Positions 20,390-31,474 of a DNA stretch of 64,000 nt are shown here, piece after piece. The notes under the pieces were generated by a model that saw only the letters and a program-made list of their open reading frames with translations, was not told the origin of the DNA and ran no database searches. The DNA is from Diogma glabrata (taxonomy: Eukaryota > Arthropoda > Insecta > Diptera > Cylindrotomidae), in assembly GCA_963693315.1 (NCBI GenBank), contig OY856186.1:301634174-301698173 (forward strand), read 5' to 3'. Position numbers and translations under genes: made by a program. How positions within the stretch are numbered: the stretch's first letter is position 1; each line of letters starts with the position of its first letter.

Positions 20390-22161
20390 TTCCTGTTTTC
20401 CGAGTTATTGCAATTTGGACAATTGGGTTTAATCACGTTTAGGGCCCCGCATCCAAAACAATGTTTTATCTGGTTTGAGTCTCGACTGAATTGATTCCAT
20501 GAAATGTTTCTAGCGCTGGGGTTAGGATTATTATTTCCCTGTGAGTAGTTCCCAGCAGGAGTATTTATTCCAGCATTTTTCATAGCACAGATCTCTTTGG
20601 GTTGGTAAAAATTATTTTCCCCAAAAGGATTTGAAGTTTGAAAATGCCTTGTTGTATCCATATCAGGATGATGAACTGAAACTTTTTGCTCGGGGTAGTA
20701 GCTTGTAAATTCATTCACAAAACGTCGCGGGAATGTATTTTCAGAAGATAGTCTTTTCCAAGTATCCTCAATTTCTACGCATTGATTTACCAAATCTGGA
20801 ATTGATGTAATACGGCAGCCCGCTAATTTATATTGTAGGGATGGATTCATATTTCTTCGTAAAATAAATTCTAAATCGGATTCTGACAGAGGACTGCGAA
20901 GTGCTAATGTTTGCTCAGCTACGGCCATATAAAAATCCTTGAAGTTCTCCTTTGGTAATTGCTTCCGAGAAGCGATTGTTTGCTTTATTTCGGCATCCGA
21001 CCTTCGGTCTTTAAACATCGCTAGCATATCGTCTTTTAAGTCTGGCCAAGCTATGTTTTCATTACGCTCCAAAGAAGACCAATACCATTCCAGAGCAGGA
21101 TTCTTAAGTAATAAGTGAAGACCATTAACCAATCTCTCAGGAGAAACATTGTTGGCCCATGCTAAGCGTTCAACTCGATAAAGAAACCGTTCAATAGGTA
21201 GACCGGTGGTGGAACCATCGAAACAGATGTTCCATTTATTTAACCCTAAATTTTGCCAACTCATATGATCACTATTCCTGGACGGTATTATTGGATCATA
21301 TTGAGTTTCTTTTAGCTTAATATGTGCGCTCTCATGTTGTGGACGACACGTTGGAGGATTAGATTGTTTGCGATAGCCAGGGGTGCTAACATTACATTTA
21401 CTCGTTACATCTAATTTTAAAGGTGCAGAGCCAGATAATGATATTTTGCGAGCCAACTCAATAAACTGTGCGTATTCTGCTTCAGAAAAAGGTTGCAAGA
21501 TGTTGGTGTTCTCTTGAGAAGTAACTACAGATTGTGAGATAACGGGTTGATTACTTGGCGGTACACTACCTGAAAACCCAGGTAAATTATTTGTTAATAT
21601 TGATGTTTTCCGCACGGTATTTTCAGAAGCTTGTTCGTCATCTGAACTAGTAGCATCTAAATTGTCGTCACCAGAAGGAGGAGTTTCGATTGTTTGTTTC
21701 GGTAAAGCATCACAAACTGATTTTTCAAATTCGCTAACATCAAGCTGTGACTGGAGTAAAGAAGACATTACTTCCAACATTTTATCACAAGCATCTACCA
21801 TGAGTTGCGCTTGTGCTCTACAACTCGGCGAAGTGATTACTAAACGTTGGAATCGACCACTTATGTGCATGATTCGAGCTCTTAAACTATCTAATTTTAC
21901 TGGGCGCTGTTCTTCAGCAATCTCGGCGATTTCCTGAACTTGAGGCTTTAAATTCTTTAGTTTAATACGACAGGCTTCCAGCTCTCTTTGCGGAGCTTTG
22001 CGAGCCGCATTATGAGGTTTGTCTGGCGGTGCAATAGTACCATTGTTTTCTTTTAATAAAATATCCGACAGAGAAGTTAATTGCTCAATGAATGTACCAC
22101 CAACTTGTCGAATGGAACATTCAATTTCAAGTTCATCTAAACTCAGAAATTTTGGATCCAT
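20275..22161 (-). CDS. gag: Ty3/gypsy Gag with unusual Cys motif
   Basis: Gag-like protein of about 628 residues from the ATG at 22161 (MDPKFLSLDELE). The frame is open slightly further upstream, but only from a TTG. The middle carries the retrotransposon Gag capsid region (WYWSSLERNE, FKDFYMAVAEQTLALRS, EFILRRNMNPSLQ). Near the C-terminus lies CFGCGALNVIKPNCPNC, spacing CX2CX9CX2C, instead of the standard CX2CX4HX4C knuckle. It should form the particle and bind RNA. Its end overlaps pol by 115 nt. The element's LTR presumably drives expression. Confidence 0.88.
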   Translation of the reverse strand: MDPKFLSLDELEIECSIRQVGGTFIEQLTSLSDILLKENNGTIAPPDKPHNAARKAPQRELEACRIKLKNLKPQVQEIAEIAEEQRPVKLDSLRARIMHISGRFQRLVITSPSCRAQAQLMVDACDKMLEVMSSLLQSQLDVSEFEKSVCDALPKQTIETPPSGDDNLDATSSDDEQASENTVRKTSILTNNLPGFSGSVPPSNQPVISQSVVTSQENTNILQPFSEAEYAQFIELARKISLSGSAPLKLDVTSKCNVSTPGYRKQSNPPTCRPQHESAHIKLKETQYDPIIPSRNSDHMSWQNLGLNKWNICFDGSTTGLPIERFLYRVERLAWANNVSPERLVNGLHLLLKNPALEWYWSSLERNENIAWPDLKDDMLAMFKDRRSDAEIKQTIASRKQLPKENFKDFYMAVAEQTLALRSPLSESDLEFILRRNMNPSLQYKLAGCRITSIPDLVNQCVEIEDTWKRLSSENTFPRRFVNEFTSYYPEQKVSVHHPDMDTTRHFQTSNPFGENNFYQPKEICAMKNAGINTPAGNYSQGNNNPNPSARNISWNQFSRDSNQIKHCFGCGALNVIKPNCPNCNNSENRKWERSTPGILSSPIMNLSRTTTEEAASNTCPELKRNLS

Positions 22162-23290
22162 ATTGACAGGAATTTTGTTTACTTTTGTAACCAATCAAGC
22201 TTCAGCAGAACTACAAAACAAAATACAATTTGTTCACACAACAAAAAAAACAAAATTTAGTATAAAAAGCAGATCAAGAGAAAAAAAAATTACTTCAGTA
22301 ATCTAAACAAAAAAAATAATAAAAATAAAACGATATGACGAATTCAAACACCTTACCAGGCTATGGAAAAAAAATGTTTTGTTTTCTTTCTATACTAATT
22401 AATTAATAATAAATTTAACGATTTGTTGTTGCTTTTTTTTGTATATATATAAATATTTGTGAGTAGAGAGAGAGAGGTAGAACCAGAGTGCCATAGTTGC
22501 AAGAAGGAATGGGCAATGCTTCTTTCTGGACCGTATTAATATATATAATTTGTTCGAAAGGAACGTAAATATACATTAAAAAAATATTGAGTTCACCACC
22601 TAACACCACATAATCAAAATTATATAAACAGCTTACTGGAAATGGGTGCGCTTTGAACTCAAAAATAAATTAACCTTAAGGTCCAGCGAGAAGAGACTTG
22701 AATTAATGCTCAATAGTTAGAATGCAGTGTCTGATTTACTGTATACAAAAAAAATTCAAAAACTTCGTATTTCTTTTGACAAGGACTTGTGAATAAATAT
22801 ACTGAACGAGCTATGTGTTCAAAACAATACGTATAATAATGGAGAACAATGCTACCACATCCATTCACAATCCCCATATCAGAAAACTAAAATTAAATAG
22901 CATTGGTTGTGAGGCAATCAGATTTGTAAGTGTATATTACCGCATTGTAATTCAAAACGTCCATGACGGAAGTACATACACACACCTCACAAACAAGATT
23001 AACCTTAGAACCAACAATATTGATGCCTTTACTGTATTTTAATTAAACACGTGAATTAAATAAAAAGGTCATCCCAAATAATGTTGAGTAACAAACCTAT
23101 AATCAAAAAAAAATATTTAAAAATAGAAAAATAGGTACCACACAAAATAAATTAATAGCGCAAGGCCGTTAATAATAATTTTGTTTATTACCGGATGGAT
23201 AAAAGTTAAATTTTCACCAAAATAAATACAGCAAAAAAAAATGCATTCTAACGCAAGAGAGATAGATAATAGAAAAAATGTTTCGAATTT

Positions 23291-23307
23291 GCTTAGTTTG
23301 GGCGCCA
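23291..23307 (-). other. Primer-binding site, tRNA-Lys-like
   Basis: Two bases inside the 5' LTR the minus strand reads TGGCGCCCAAACTAAGC. The first ten bases match the complement of a tRNA-Lys 3' end as I remember it (TGGCGCCCAA); the remainder diverges. This primes minus-strand DNA synthesis. Confidence 0.7.
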
Positions 23308-23309
23308 TC

Positions 23310-24748
23310 TGTAAATGACTGTAAAAAAAAAAACCAATTACAGTCATTCACAGAAAAATTTTTTTATCACCTGATTTTTTTTGTTTGTTTGCACTGGTTT
23401 TTTGCTCGGTTGCCGACTAATTCAGGGAGACGTGGTAGTGGGATATTCAGTGCACCAGGTGATCTGGAATGAGCAAAGGGGGAAAAAAAATTGCCTAATG
23501 ATTATACTTACATATTACACTCGGGTTCACCTATCTCTCTCTATCTCACAAACAAAATTTAATCTAGAACATTATAGGACATCTAGAACATTATGAAAGA
23601 AAAAAAAAGACAATATTCGATGGCATAATTTTTCTTTTGGTTTATTTTTCACAGAAATTCAATATACTTTTTGTTTCCTTTGAGAATTTACATTTATTTA
23701 AGTTAATAAAAAAAATTATATTTAATAAGAAAGAAAATTTACTTATAATAAAAAAACTATATAATTTGGGAATCTATAAACTTAACTTACCCGCCACCTC
23801 TGTACCTATTAACTAGGGATAACAAACACAACATATATATTTTTTTCTCTTGTTCACAAATTTTCACAAAAACATACATATATATATTTTTTTTGTTTAT
23901 TCCTTTTTTTTTATTTTTCTAGTTTTTTTCGTATGTCCAATTTCATTTATTATTTTTCCACTCAAAAATTATTTATTTTTCCACTCAAAAATTATTTATT
24001 TTTCCACTCAAAAATTATTTATTTTTCCACTCAAAAATTATTTATTTTTCCACTTTCTCCCGTCCCGCGTTGATTATGTTGATTTTTTTTTATTGTATAT
24101 ATATCTTATGTTAATAACAGTATAACAGCATATAACCACCTCCCGATAGCATAAAAATAAGATGTTATCAACAAGCTGTTACCACTCAAATCAATTCTTC
24201 AATGTAACTTCAACGTAACAAATACATAATTTGTTTTAGTACAACATACTTATAATCATAAAAGATGGAATTTGGTTTAACCTTCAAGCCACTCTTGGTT
24301 AATTTTTAATTCAAAAGAAATAACAGCACAATGTTTTACACACAAAATATGTTTATCTATCAGAACATAATCAAAATTTAAACTATCAATTATTTGAACT
24401 TCAATAAACAAAAATAGTTTAACAAACTTTTAATAAAATAAACCAAATAAAAATTATGTTTTAATTTAATTAATAATTTAATATATGTTGTTTTTATATT
24501 TTAAAAGATAATATAAGCGCTCGAAAGCCAAAAACTTAATGACCCTAACTTTCCAAACAAATTCAAACTCTTCCAAAAATCTGATCATTAGTTGAAAACC
24601 GTTATATCATTAATATTAATAAATTTAAAATACTTGTTTTAATTGTTTTTTTTCCTCTTGTTTTCTTTTTTAAAGGAAAATTTAATTAACCCTTGTAGGA
24701 ACCTTGTTAAATTCTGAAATGTAGCAATGCAGTAAGCTAATTGTTACA
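23310..24748 (-). repeat. Ty3/gypsy LTR (5' LTR in element sense)
   Basis: 1,439 bp. It is the same as the left LTR except for a fourth 23-bp CCACTC unit (23958, 23981, 24004, 24027) and one extra T in a homopolymer. It contains the promoter and start site for the element's minus-strand transcript, though I cannot place them. Confidence 0.95.
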
Positions 24749-25370
24749 GAGGGGGTAAAAAAAAACTTTTTTTTACCCAAGCGAGTGGGGTGTCATTTGA
24801 AAGAACATCTAATTTAAAATTCATTGCAATTTTTTTTAGAATTTTGCGTTACCCAGTTTTTGAGTTACTATTGAAAAAGTGCAAAATTCAAACCGTCCCC
24901 GCCTCCATACGTTTCGACACTAAATGACAGAAAAAATTGGAAAATTTCACAGAGTTAGGAAATTTGGTAAGTTTTGTATGAAAACTACAGCACAGTTTTT
25001 GAGTTATGGATAAGAAAGGGCTAAATTCAGATCGTGCCGCCGCCTACCTTTCGACGATGACTGACTGAAAAATTTGAAAATATTTACAGAGACAGGAATA
25101 TTGGTAAATTTTGAATGAAAATCATATCGAAGACTCAAATAATTATATTTCTGTGTGTTTATGAGATGGGTGTGGGGAGAGAAAAAAAACCATTTTTGAC
25201 CCAAATGAGTGGGGTGTCATATGAAAGAGCACTTAAGTTAAGTAATGTTACAATTTTTTTAGAATTTTGCAATGCAGAGTTTTTGTGTTATTAAAAAAAA
25301 AATATTTTTAGTATGTAGCCTTTCCACACCCCTAAATTTCAACACTCGATTAACCGAAAAAATAATCAAA
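24749..25370. repeat. ~288-bp satellite array, right part
   Basis: Continuation of the array split by the gypsy insertion. GTGGGGTGTC occurs at 24785 and 25209; the 424-bp spacing shows a hybrid unit in which the CAGTTTTTGAGTTA block is repeated near 24991. Units become degenerate to the right and fade out near 25,370. Confidence 0.85.
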
Positions 25371-26262
25371 TCCATTTACAAGCTGGTGTAATTGAATCTT
25401 TTTTAAGTTACCAAAAACATCTATGGATAATATTTAACCTAAATTAAAATTTTTTTTGCCATTTTTGATCAATGTAGATTTGATTGTAATTTACTATTGA
25501 CATTTACAATTAAACATTTATTTTGTTATGTGTCTATGGTCTGAAAATATAAGGACATTACAACACAACTTTTTGTCAATAATTTTTGATATTGTGTTCT
25601 TTTACATTCACGGAACCCTTGACGAGCGAATTTTATTCGCACTTGTCTGATTTTTTTATATTGTTATGTTTTCTTCACTTTCTAATTGATCTGGAAAAGT
25701 TCTCCTTAAACTTTACAAGCATTATAATATTAAATCTTGACTTAGTTAATTAAAACAGTTTATAACTGTGTTCTAACGTCTAATGAGTCATTGAAATATG
25801 TTACCACTCCAACAAATTTGCAGTTGTCTGCTTCATTGTTTCAGTAAATATTTTATCAATGATTTAATTAAATTCATTAACAAGTGGAAAGAGCTTAATT
25901 ACAAAAGCTGATGGTTCTGTCAGAGCAACAATTTTTAAGGGCTCATTTAAACTGTTTTTAGACAAAATAATTATTTCTATTCATTTCTCGTGTAATTACA
26001 GTAGATTTATGCTCTCAAGTGTCATAAAAATATGTTATTTTTTCATTCAACGTTTCTTTCAACTTATTTAACACATTTTTCTTTAAGAAAGTAAAAATTT
26101 GCAGCAAAATATCTAAAGATAATAAATTATACCATTTTTAAAGAGAATGTCATAAAATATCATCATTCTTTTGTCCCTGTTTTACAAGTGATATTGTTGT
26201 TGGTGTTGTCGTTATTTATGAAAAGTAAATACATAATAACAAAAGAAGAATTGAAGATTTAA
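25371..26262. other. No gene seen
   Basis: AT-rich sequence between the satellite edge and the inverted-arm repeat. No coding or repeat signal supported. Confidence 0.4.
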
Positions 26263-26800
26263 AGGAGCCTGTAAACGAGCAACTTTTTACGGCAATGTGT
26301 GGCCGGGCAATATTGCCCAAATTCAAAAACATTCCCGGCAATTTTTTCGTATTGCCCGGCAATATATTTGTATAGCTCGGCAATATTGCCGGTATTGCAA
26401 CTAATGGCTGTTGATTTTTTTCATCGATCGAAAATATTAAACATTGCCCGGCAACTATTTCGATTTTTGTTGTTGTTTTTCATTGAAATTGAATTAAGTT
26501 CGTTTTGAAGATTTGTAAATAGGTGTCATTAAAAATTTGGTTTAATTAAATGGCAGGTAAAATAAAATATTTGCATTTGGGTATTGTTTTTGGTGTTTTA
26601 GAATAAGAAAAAAAAAAGGATTTTATTTCTTTTCAGATATTATGGTTAATTAATAATTGATGGAAGGTGGGTAAAGAATAATTTTTTGTTGTTGTAATGA
26701 TTGTAATTCTGTTTTGAGAATGATTGAAATTATTTTTGTTTATAAATCGTTTAGTGTTTTGGTATTTTGAATGGAGAATAAATTTGATGGTTTTTTAATA
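26263..26800 (+). mobile_element. Inverted-arm transposon end, left copy
   Basis: Begins AGGAGCCTGTAAACGAGCAA after a TAA. It contains several GC-rich palindromic modules of the type ATTGCCCGGCAAT, then ~350 bp of AT-rich sequence including TTGAATTAAGTTCGTTTTGAAG. The whole ~540 bp recurs in reverse at about 37040-37595. No transposase is seen. It is either a non-autonomous DNA element with subterminal palindromes or one arm of a much larger composite. Confidence 0.7.
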
Positions 26801-26835
26801 AATTAGTAAGCCTTCTACAATTAGCTGAAAATCAT

Positions 26836-26984
26836 TTCAGTTTGATCACTGGATTGTTAATGTATAAAAACTCCAAAGTTTTAATTTGGAGATGTTTTTT
26901 GTGACAAAGTTTTTCAGTTTGATCACTGGATTGTTAATGTATAAAAACTCCAAAGTTTTAATTTGGAGATGTTTTTTGTGACAA
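26836..26984. repeat. 77-bp tandem duplication
   Basis: The segment starting TTCAGTTTGATCACTGG occurs at 26836 and again at 26913 with no difference seen through GACAA at 26984. Confidence 0.85.
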
Positions 26985-27079
26985 TTAAGCTTAAGTACAT
27001 ATTGGAAATCACTTGAATTTCGCAATTCGAAATCATTTTTCATTTTTCCCTTGGAAAAACTTCTGTAGAAAAATGCGTG

Positions 27080-27160
27080 CGTCGTGCCGAAATTCGATCT
27101 CACACTCATTAGAGACACCTGTTCAAAGCCTGTGTGTCTTATACACTTAGCCACAGCGGC
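27080..27160 (-). repeat. tRNA-derived sequence (SINE head or tRNA pseudogene)
   Basis: On the minus strand there is a box A-like TGGCTAAGTGTATAAG (27138-27153) and a box B-like GATCGAATTTC (about 27089-27099) at tRNA-like spacing. Between them is a CTTTGAA anticodon-loop-like stretch. The arrangement resembles a serine-type tRNA, but the acceptor and anticodon stems do not pair well, so it is a degenerate tRNA or the head of a SINE rather than a working tRNA gene. Confidence 0.4.
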
Positions 27161-27170
27161 GATGACGAAC

Positions 27171-27959
27171 CATATTTTAATTTTCATCTTTAGATGATTT
27201 CTAAATGACACAAGAGGATTTGCAACTCCAAGATTAACTCAAAAAGTTTCCTTGAGTTGGTAACGTTAGAATGACCGTCTTGAGAATGACAAACTAAAGG
27301 ACTTTTGATGATGAAGGACTACGCTTTCAAAAACAATCTAGAGCTTCTCAAGTGCGTTAACTTAAAAATTCGAGTCATTTTAGGTCAGGGCAAGAGAAAA
27401 GTAGGTGGGTTCGAGAGTTTCTTATATTAAGTGAATTTTCATGATTTATAGACTATAAAGGTTTAAAATGAATAAAATCTCTGTTCTTCGAGATTTATAT
27501 CATTGCCTAGCAGTTAACCTCGCCGCCTATTATTTAGGTTTGTTTAACAAATAACATGGGGAAGGGGGCATTGAATGATCCAGCTCCGTTTAGAGCAAAA
27601 TTAATTGTGCTACTTTAGAGGAGCCAATAACATTGACATGGTCTAAAATTATGGGTAAGGATATTACCTCGCAAGAAACGAAGTGATTTACTTTACAAGG
27701 AAGCAGAGGCTCCCTCATATTGGCTCCATCGCTCCGACGGGGAGCGGCATTGTACTTGCAGATCAAGCAAAATACTTATAGGTATAGAAACTCAGTTGGA
27801 AACCAAATATCAGAGAAAGAGAAAATAAGCTACGGTAGCAATATATACTCATGTATAAAAATCATGGGGAAAAAAGGGTCTTGCACTGCACCTTTGCCAA
27901 TGACTTTACATCTCTGTACGGTGTGATCATTTGGTGAACTGCACTGTCGAGTGCTACAA
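27171..27959. other. No gene seen
   Basis: Unassigned sequence, less AT-rich than its surroundings at about 27600-27950. It may hold further decayed gypsy pol or integrase sequence adjoining the next feature, but I could not align any motif. Confidence 0.35.
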
Positions 27960-28790
27960 CGCCAATTCAAACGAAGAAGTTTATTCTACATTTTCTACCC
28001 CTTAGTCTTTCCATTTCTTGAGATAACACTCGTACTATACCATCATTGCTAGCTTAGTGTCAAATTTGAATTCCAAATTTGGTAAGCCAGAACTGGTGCA
28101 GAGCTCAATCTTTTTTGAAGTTCCACTAACGCATCTTCTTACTTTTTCGTTCATTCAAATGCTTTATCCGTCCTTGTTAGCCTATGGAGCTCTTTGCAAT
28201 ATTTGCATATGCTGATACATAACATTGGTAGGAAATGAACAATCCTAGATAACTGCAATCCTGGACCACTGTTCATGTAAATTCTTGGGTCTTGGCCATT
28301 CTTGTACTGCTGTGATCTTTTTCGGATCTATGTGTTCACCATTTGTTGTCACTCTACGCCCCAAGTATAATACTTTCTCTCCAAACAGTGTACATTTCTT
28401 TGGACTTAATATGAGTCCTGTCCTTACATTCCTTTGGACTTAATTTAAGCCCATGACCCTTACAATTATGTTGTCAAATTACCCAAGACACGTTCCATTA
28501 AACTTTCAAGTGCTGCTGGGACTCAGTACGAATCGAATTGCAAAACATTAAATTCCCATAACCCATCTACCCATACTACACGCTGTCAATTATCGCTCCC
28601 CTCCCTGCACTTCTACCTGCGACTAACCACTTTGCAGATCTACTGTTGACAACATTTGGACCTGCAAATGTTTCCAGGGTATCATCAATTCGAGGTAATG
28701 GGTATTTAATTTTTTGTTGCTGCATTCAATTTTCTGTAGTCAATGCAGAAATTGCAGAAATTTTGGGTAGCGAAAATCTGAAATTCTACG
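27960..28790 (-). pseudogene. Decayed gypsy-type RT/RNase H fragment
   Basis: The minus strand carries RT pieces in shifting frames: CIDYRKLNAATKN near 28730, SPKKCTLFGEKVLYLGRRVT near 28390, ITAVQEWPRPKNL near 28310, and an RNase H-side piece resembling TDKAFEW...LVELQKRLSSAPVLAY near 28130. The order matches a gypsy pol read on the minus strand. Multiple stops and frameshifts, plus a ~30-bp local duplication (GGACTTAAT... around 28400-28450), show long decay. No LTR is attached. Confidence 0.65.
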
Positions 28791-28921
28791 TCCACGCCAT
28801 GCTACCTGAGTAGCGCTGACAGAATCAGGTTGGTGTAGTTGAAAGGGGCAGAGTAAATATTGCTTATACTCAATAATACTGCACCATGGCGAGTCATTGG
28901 CGCCATAAAACCAATGCAACT

Positions 28922-29083
28922 CAAGCGTCTGTTCTCCATGTTAGGGGCGGCTTGGGGCGGGCGTCTGTTTTGGATTAAGCGATTCACTATATAAACGCGT
29001 AACAAGCGTCTGTTCTGCATTTTAGGGGTGGTTTGGAGCGGGCGTCTGTTTTTGATCAAGCGGCTCGCTATATAAAAGTGTAA
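28922..29083 (+). promoter_or_regulatory. Two 81-bp LINE 5' monomers with CTATATAAA
   Basis: Units 28922-29002 and 29003-29083 each start CAAGCGTCTGTTCT, contain GGGCGTCTGTTTT and end with a CTATATAAA box and GTAA. Tandem promoter-bearing monomers at LINE 5' ends are known from L1 families. The TATA-like box in each unit suggests a regulatory role; this is inference. Confidence 0.6.
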
Positions 29084-29185
29084 AAAGGTTGTTTCTGGTG
29101 ACCTAAAGATGCAAAACGAACCCATTCACGAAAATTTGGGTTGGGCGAAGGACTAACACCTCAATTCACTAAAAAATTATTTATC

Positions 29186-30298
29186 ATGAATGTACACTGT
29201 ACACGACCTCGGATTATCTCCGACTCATTTAAAGAACGACCTCGGAAACTATACCCGGACTACGATTTAAAAATGGGAACCTGGAATGTGCTAGGCCTTA
29301 GAAGACCAGGAGATCTACTAAAACCTACAAACAAAATCGATAGCTACACACTAGATATAGTGGCATTACAAGAACTAAGGTGGCCAGGGAGTGGAATCCA
29401 CGAAACAGCCAGGGGATACACTCCCTACTATTACGGTCATGAAAACGGAGGAGAATTTGGAGTTGGCTTTCTCATACATCGTCACGTGAGTCAACATGTT
29501 ATCGACTTTTGCCCAATTAATATGCACAATGAGAATCCGCACGCAAAAATTTTATGTAACGATCATCAATGTGCACCTACTGAAGACAAAGCAGTTGACG
29601 TTAAAGACCTGTTCTTTCTAGAACTCGAAGAAGTCATCAATAACATCCCACGGCACGATATAAAAATCGTGGTAGGTTACTTCAATGCTCAAATTGGTAG
29701 AAGTTCAGAACTTAAAACACATATCGGCCCTAACAGCCTGTATCATACTAGTAACAATAACGGCTTTCGCGCAGCTGAGCTGAGTATGATGTGTGATCTA
29801 GTAATATCTAACACTTTCTTCCCTCATGAGAGAATTCACAAGGCAACGTGGAAATCAAATGACGGAAGAACGGAGAATCAAATCGATCACGTCATGATTT
29901 CTAAGAGACACTCTACAAGTGTAACTGTCGTTCGATCATATAGAGGTGCTGACATGGACACCGATCATATGCTTGTCATCTTTAAGTACAAGTGCAAGTT
30001 ACTATCTACATTTAATAGACAAGCAAAAAAGACCGTGCGCTGGAATGTCGAAGCATTTAAACACCTGGAAACACTGAATAGATATCAGGAAATTGTAGCG
30101 CAAAGCATTAATGAGCATGACATCCCGCTTGAGATGCCATTAAACATAAAAGAAGAATGGCAAACGCTTCAATCAACCATCATATCCGCAGCACAAACTA
30201 CAATCGGAAAACGGCCACCGAAATCACGTAACGAATGGTTTGATGACGAGTGCCGCAAAAGCGTTGAGCAAAACGAAAACTGCGAGAAAAATGGTTAA
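29186..30298 (+). pseudogene. RTE-like APE endonuclease domain, catalytic Asp lost
   Basis: Open frame from ATG 29186 (the frame is open further upstream from a TTG). APE-type endonuclease motifs appear in order: MGTWNVLGLR, ALQELRWPG, a CAPTEDK segment where YAPTE is expected, VVGYFNAQIG where GDFN is expected, NQIDHVMIS and DTDHMLV. The Asp of GDFN and the Tyr of YAPTE are replaced, and a short stretch after APTED seems deleted, so the nuclease is probably inactive. The frame ends at 30298 in the linker to RT. Confidence 0.75.
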
Positions 30299-30537
30299 CA
30301 AGGAACACCCGAAGCACCCAAACTGATCATATATGCACCAGAAAAGCTTCAGCAAAACCCCTACGGAAAAAGAAACGCGAGCACATGAAGAGCTGCATCG
30401 AAAACATCAACCAACATGCGGTCAATGAAAATTCGAAAGACGGCTTTGCCAGTTCGTGAAATCTGACAAAAGATTTTCACCCAAGATCTACAGCCATCAA
30501 AAATGGAAACAACGAGCTTACAAAAAGTGAATATGAT

Positions 30538-31316
30538 GTGCTGTCAGTGTGGCGATCCCACTTTCAAGACCTACTGAATAGGACGAATGAATTTCATCCT
30601 ATTAGAGCAATTGCTCCGTCAAGTGAGGAGATTTTTGCCCCTTACCCGACAATAGAAGAAGTGGAAGCTGCCATCAAAAAATTAAAAAATGGTAAATCAC
30701 CAGGTATCGATGGATTCCCTGCAGAACTATTTAAAAATGGAGGATGGAGCACCTCTGGTCTCACGTATATATGATCTGATTCTCGCAATCTGGGACCAAG
30801 GAGATCTACCTGCTGGATGGAAAACAGCTCTCATTGTTCCGCTACATAAAAAAGGTGACAGCCTAAAGTCTGCGAATTATCGTGGCATCGCACTGTTGAG
30901 CACTGCATATAAAATACTAGCTAATGTCGTATGAAACTGCATATTTAGCAAATCTATTCAAATTCTTGGCTATGCAGATGATATTGCACTTCTCGGACGT
31001 AGACCAAGCGATGCTAAGGATAGTCTCTCTTAGCTTGAAAGAAATGCTAAACGACTTCAACACCGGCAAGATTAAACTTTTAACAACATCGACGAACATA
31101 CCTCCCGGCAATCTGAATACTGGCGACTATGAAGTAAAACTTGTAGAAAACTTTAAATACCTCGGGTCTGTAATAACACGGTCAAATGACATGCAGGCAG
31201 ATATCAAAGCCCGTGTCTCTGCCGCATACAGAGCTTTTTACGCATACTTAACACTTTTGCGATCAAAACATCTTTCGCAGTCGTGCAAACTAACACTTTA
31301 CAAAGCATTAATCTGA
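30538..31316 (+). pseudogene. RTE-like reverse transcriptase remnants
   Basis: Three frame pieces. The first (30538-30774) holds IEEVEAAIKKLKNGKSPGID; the second (to 30934) holds GDLPAGWKTALIVPLHKKGD and ANYRGIALLS, the normal RT entry motifs. The third contains GYADDIALLG (YADD at 30971-30982) and FKYLGSVITRS. The fingers/palm segment between the second and third pieces is missing. RT activity is not possible. Confidence 0.75.
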
Positions 31317-31474
31317 CCTGCGCTTACCTTTGGAAGTGAAAGCTGGACACTGACTTCCTCAGATTGTAGAATTCGAGAGGATACGAACAATTTATGGTCC
31401 ATGTAAAGTTGCTGAAAATCAGTATAGAATCCGAATGAATCATGAAAGCTCTATGAACTATCCGATTTTAATAT

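Larger units (their letters stand above)
15411..24748 (-). mobile_element. Intact-looking Ty3/gypsy retrotransposon (~9.3 kb)
   Basis: A full-length LTR retrotransposon read on the minus strand: LTR (23310-24748), primer-binding site, ~1.1-kb leader, gag, overlapping pol, LTR (15411-16825). It is flanked by the 4-bp duplication GAGG (15407-15410 and 24749-24752), and the outer flanks join into one continuous satellite unit. Both ORFs are uninterrupted and the LTRs differ only by one 23-bp repeat unit and one T, so insertion was very recent and the copy may be competent. There is no env. The untranslated leader 22195-23290 and the 123-bp stretch 16826-16948 hold no further gene that I can see. 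Confidence 0.95.
28922..31470 (+). mobile_element. RTE-like LINE, internally deleted
   Basis: Non-LTR retrotransposon on the plus strand: two 81-bp 5' monomers, an endonuclease frame, a broken reverse transcriptase and a C-terminal part that fades near 31470. It is of the type annotated in databases as craniofacial development protein 2-like (RTE clade). The central RT palm between the SANYRGIALLS motif and YADD is largely deleted. No poly(A) tail is visible. Confidence 0.75.
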
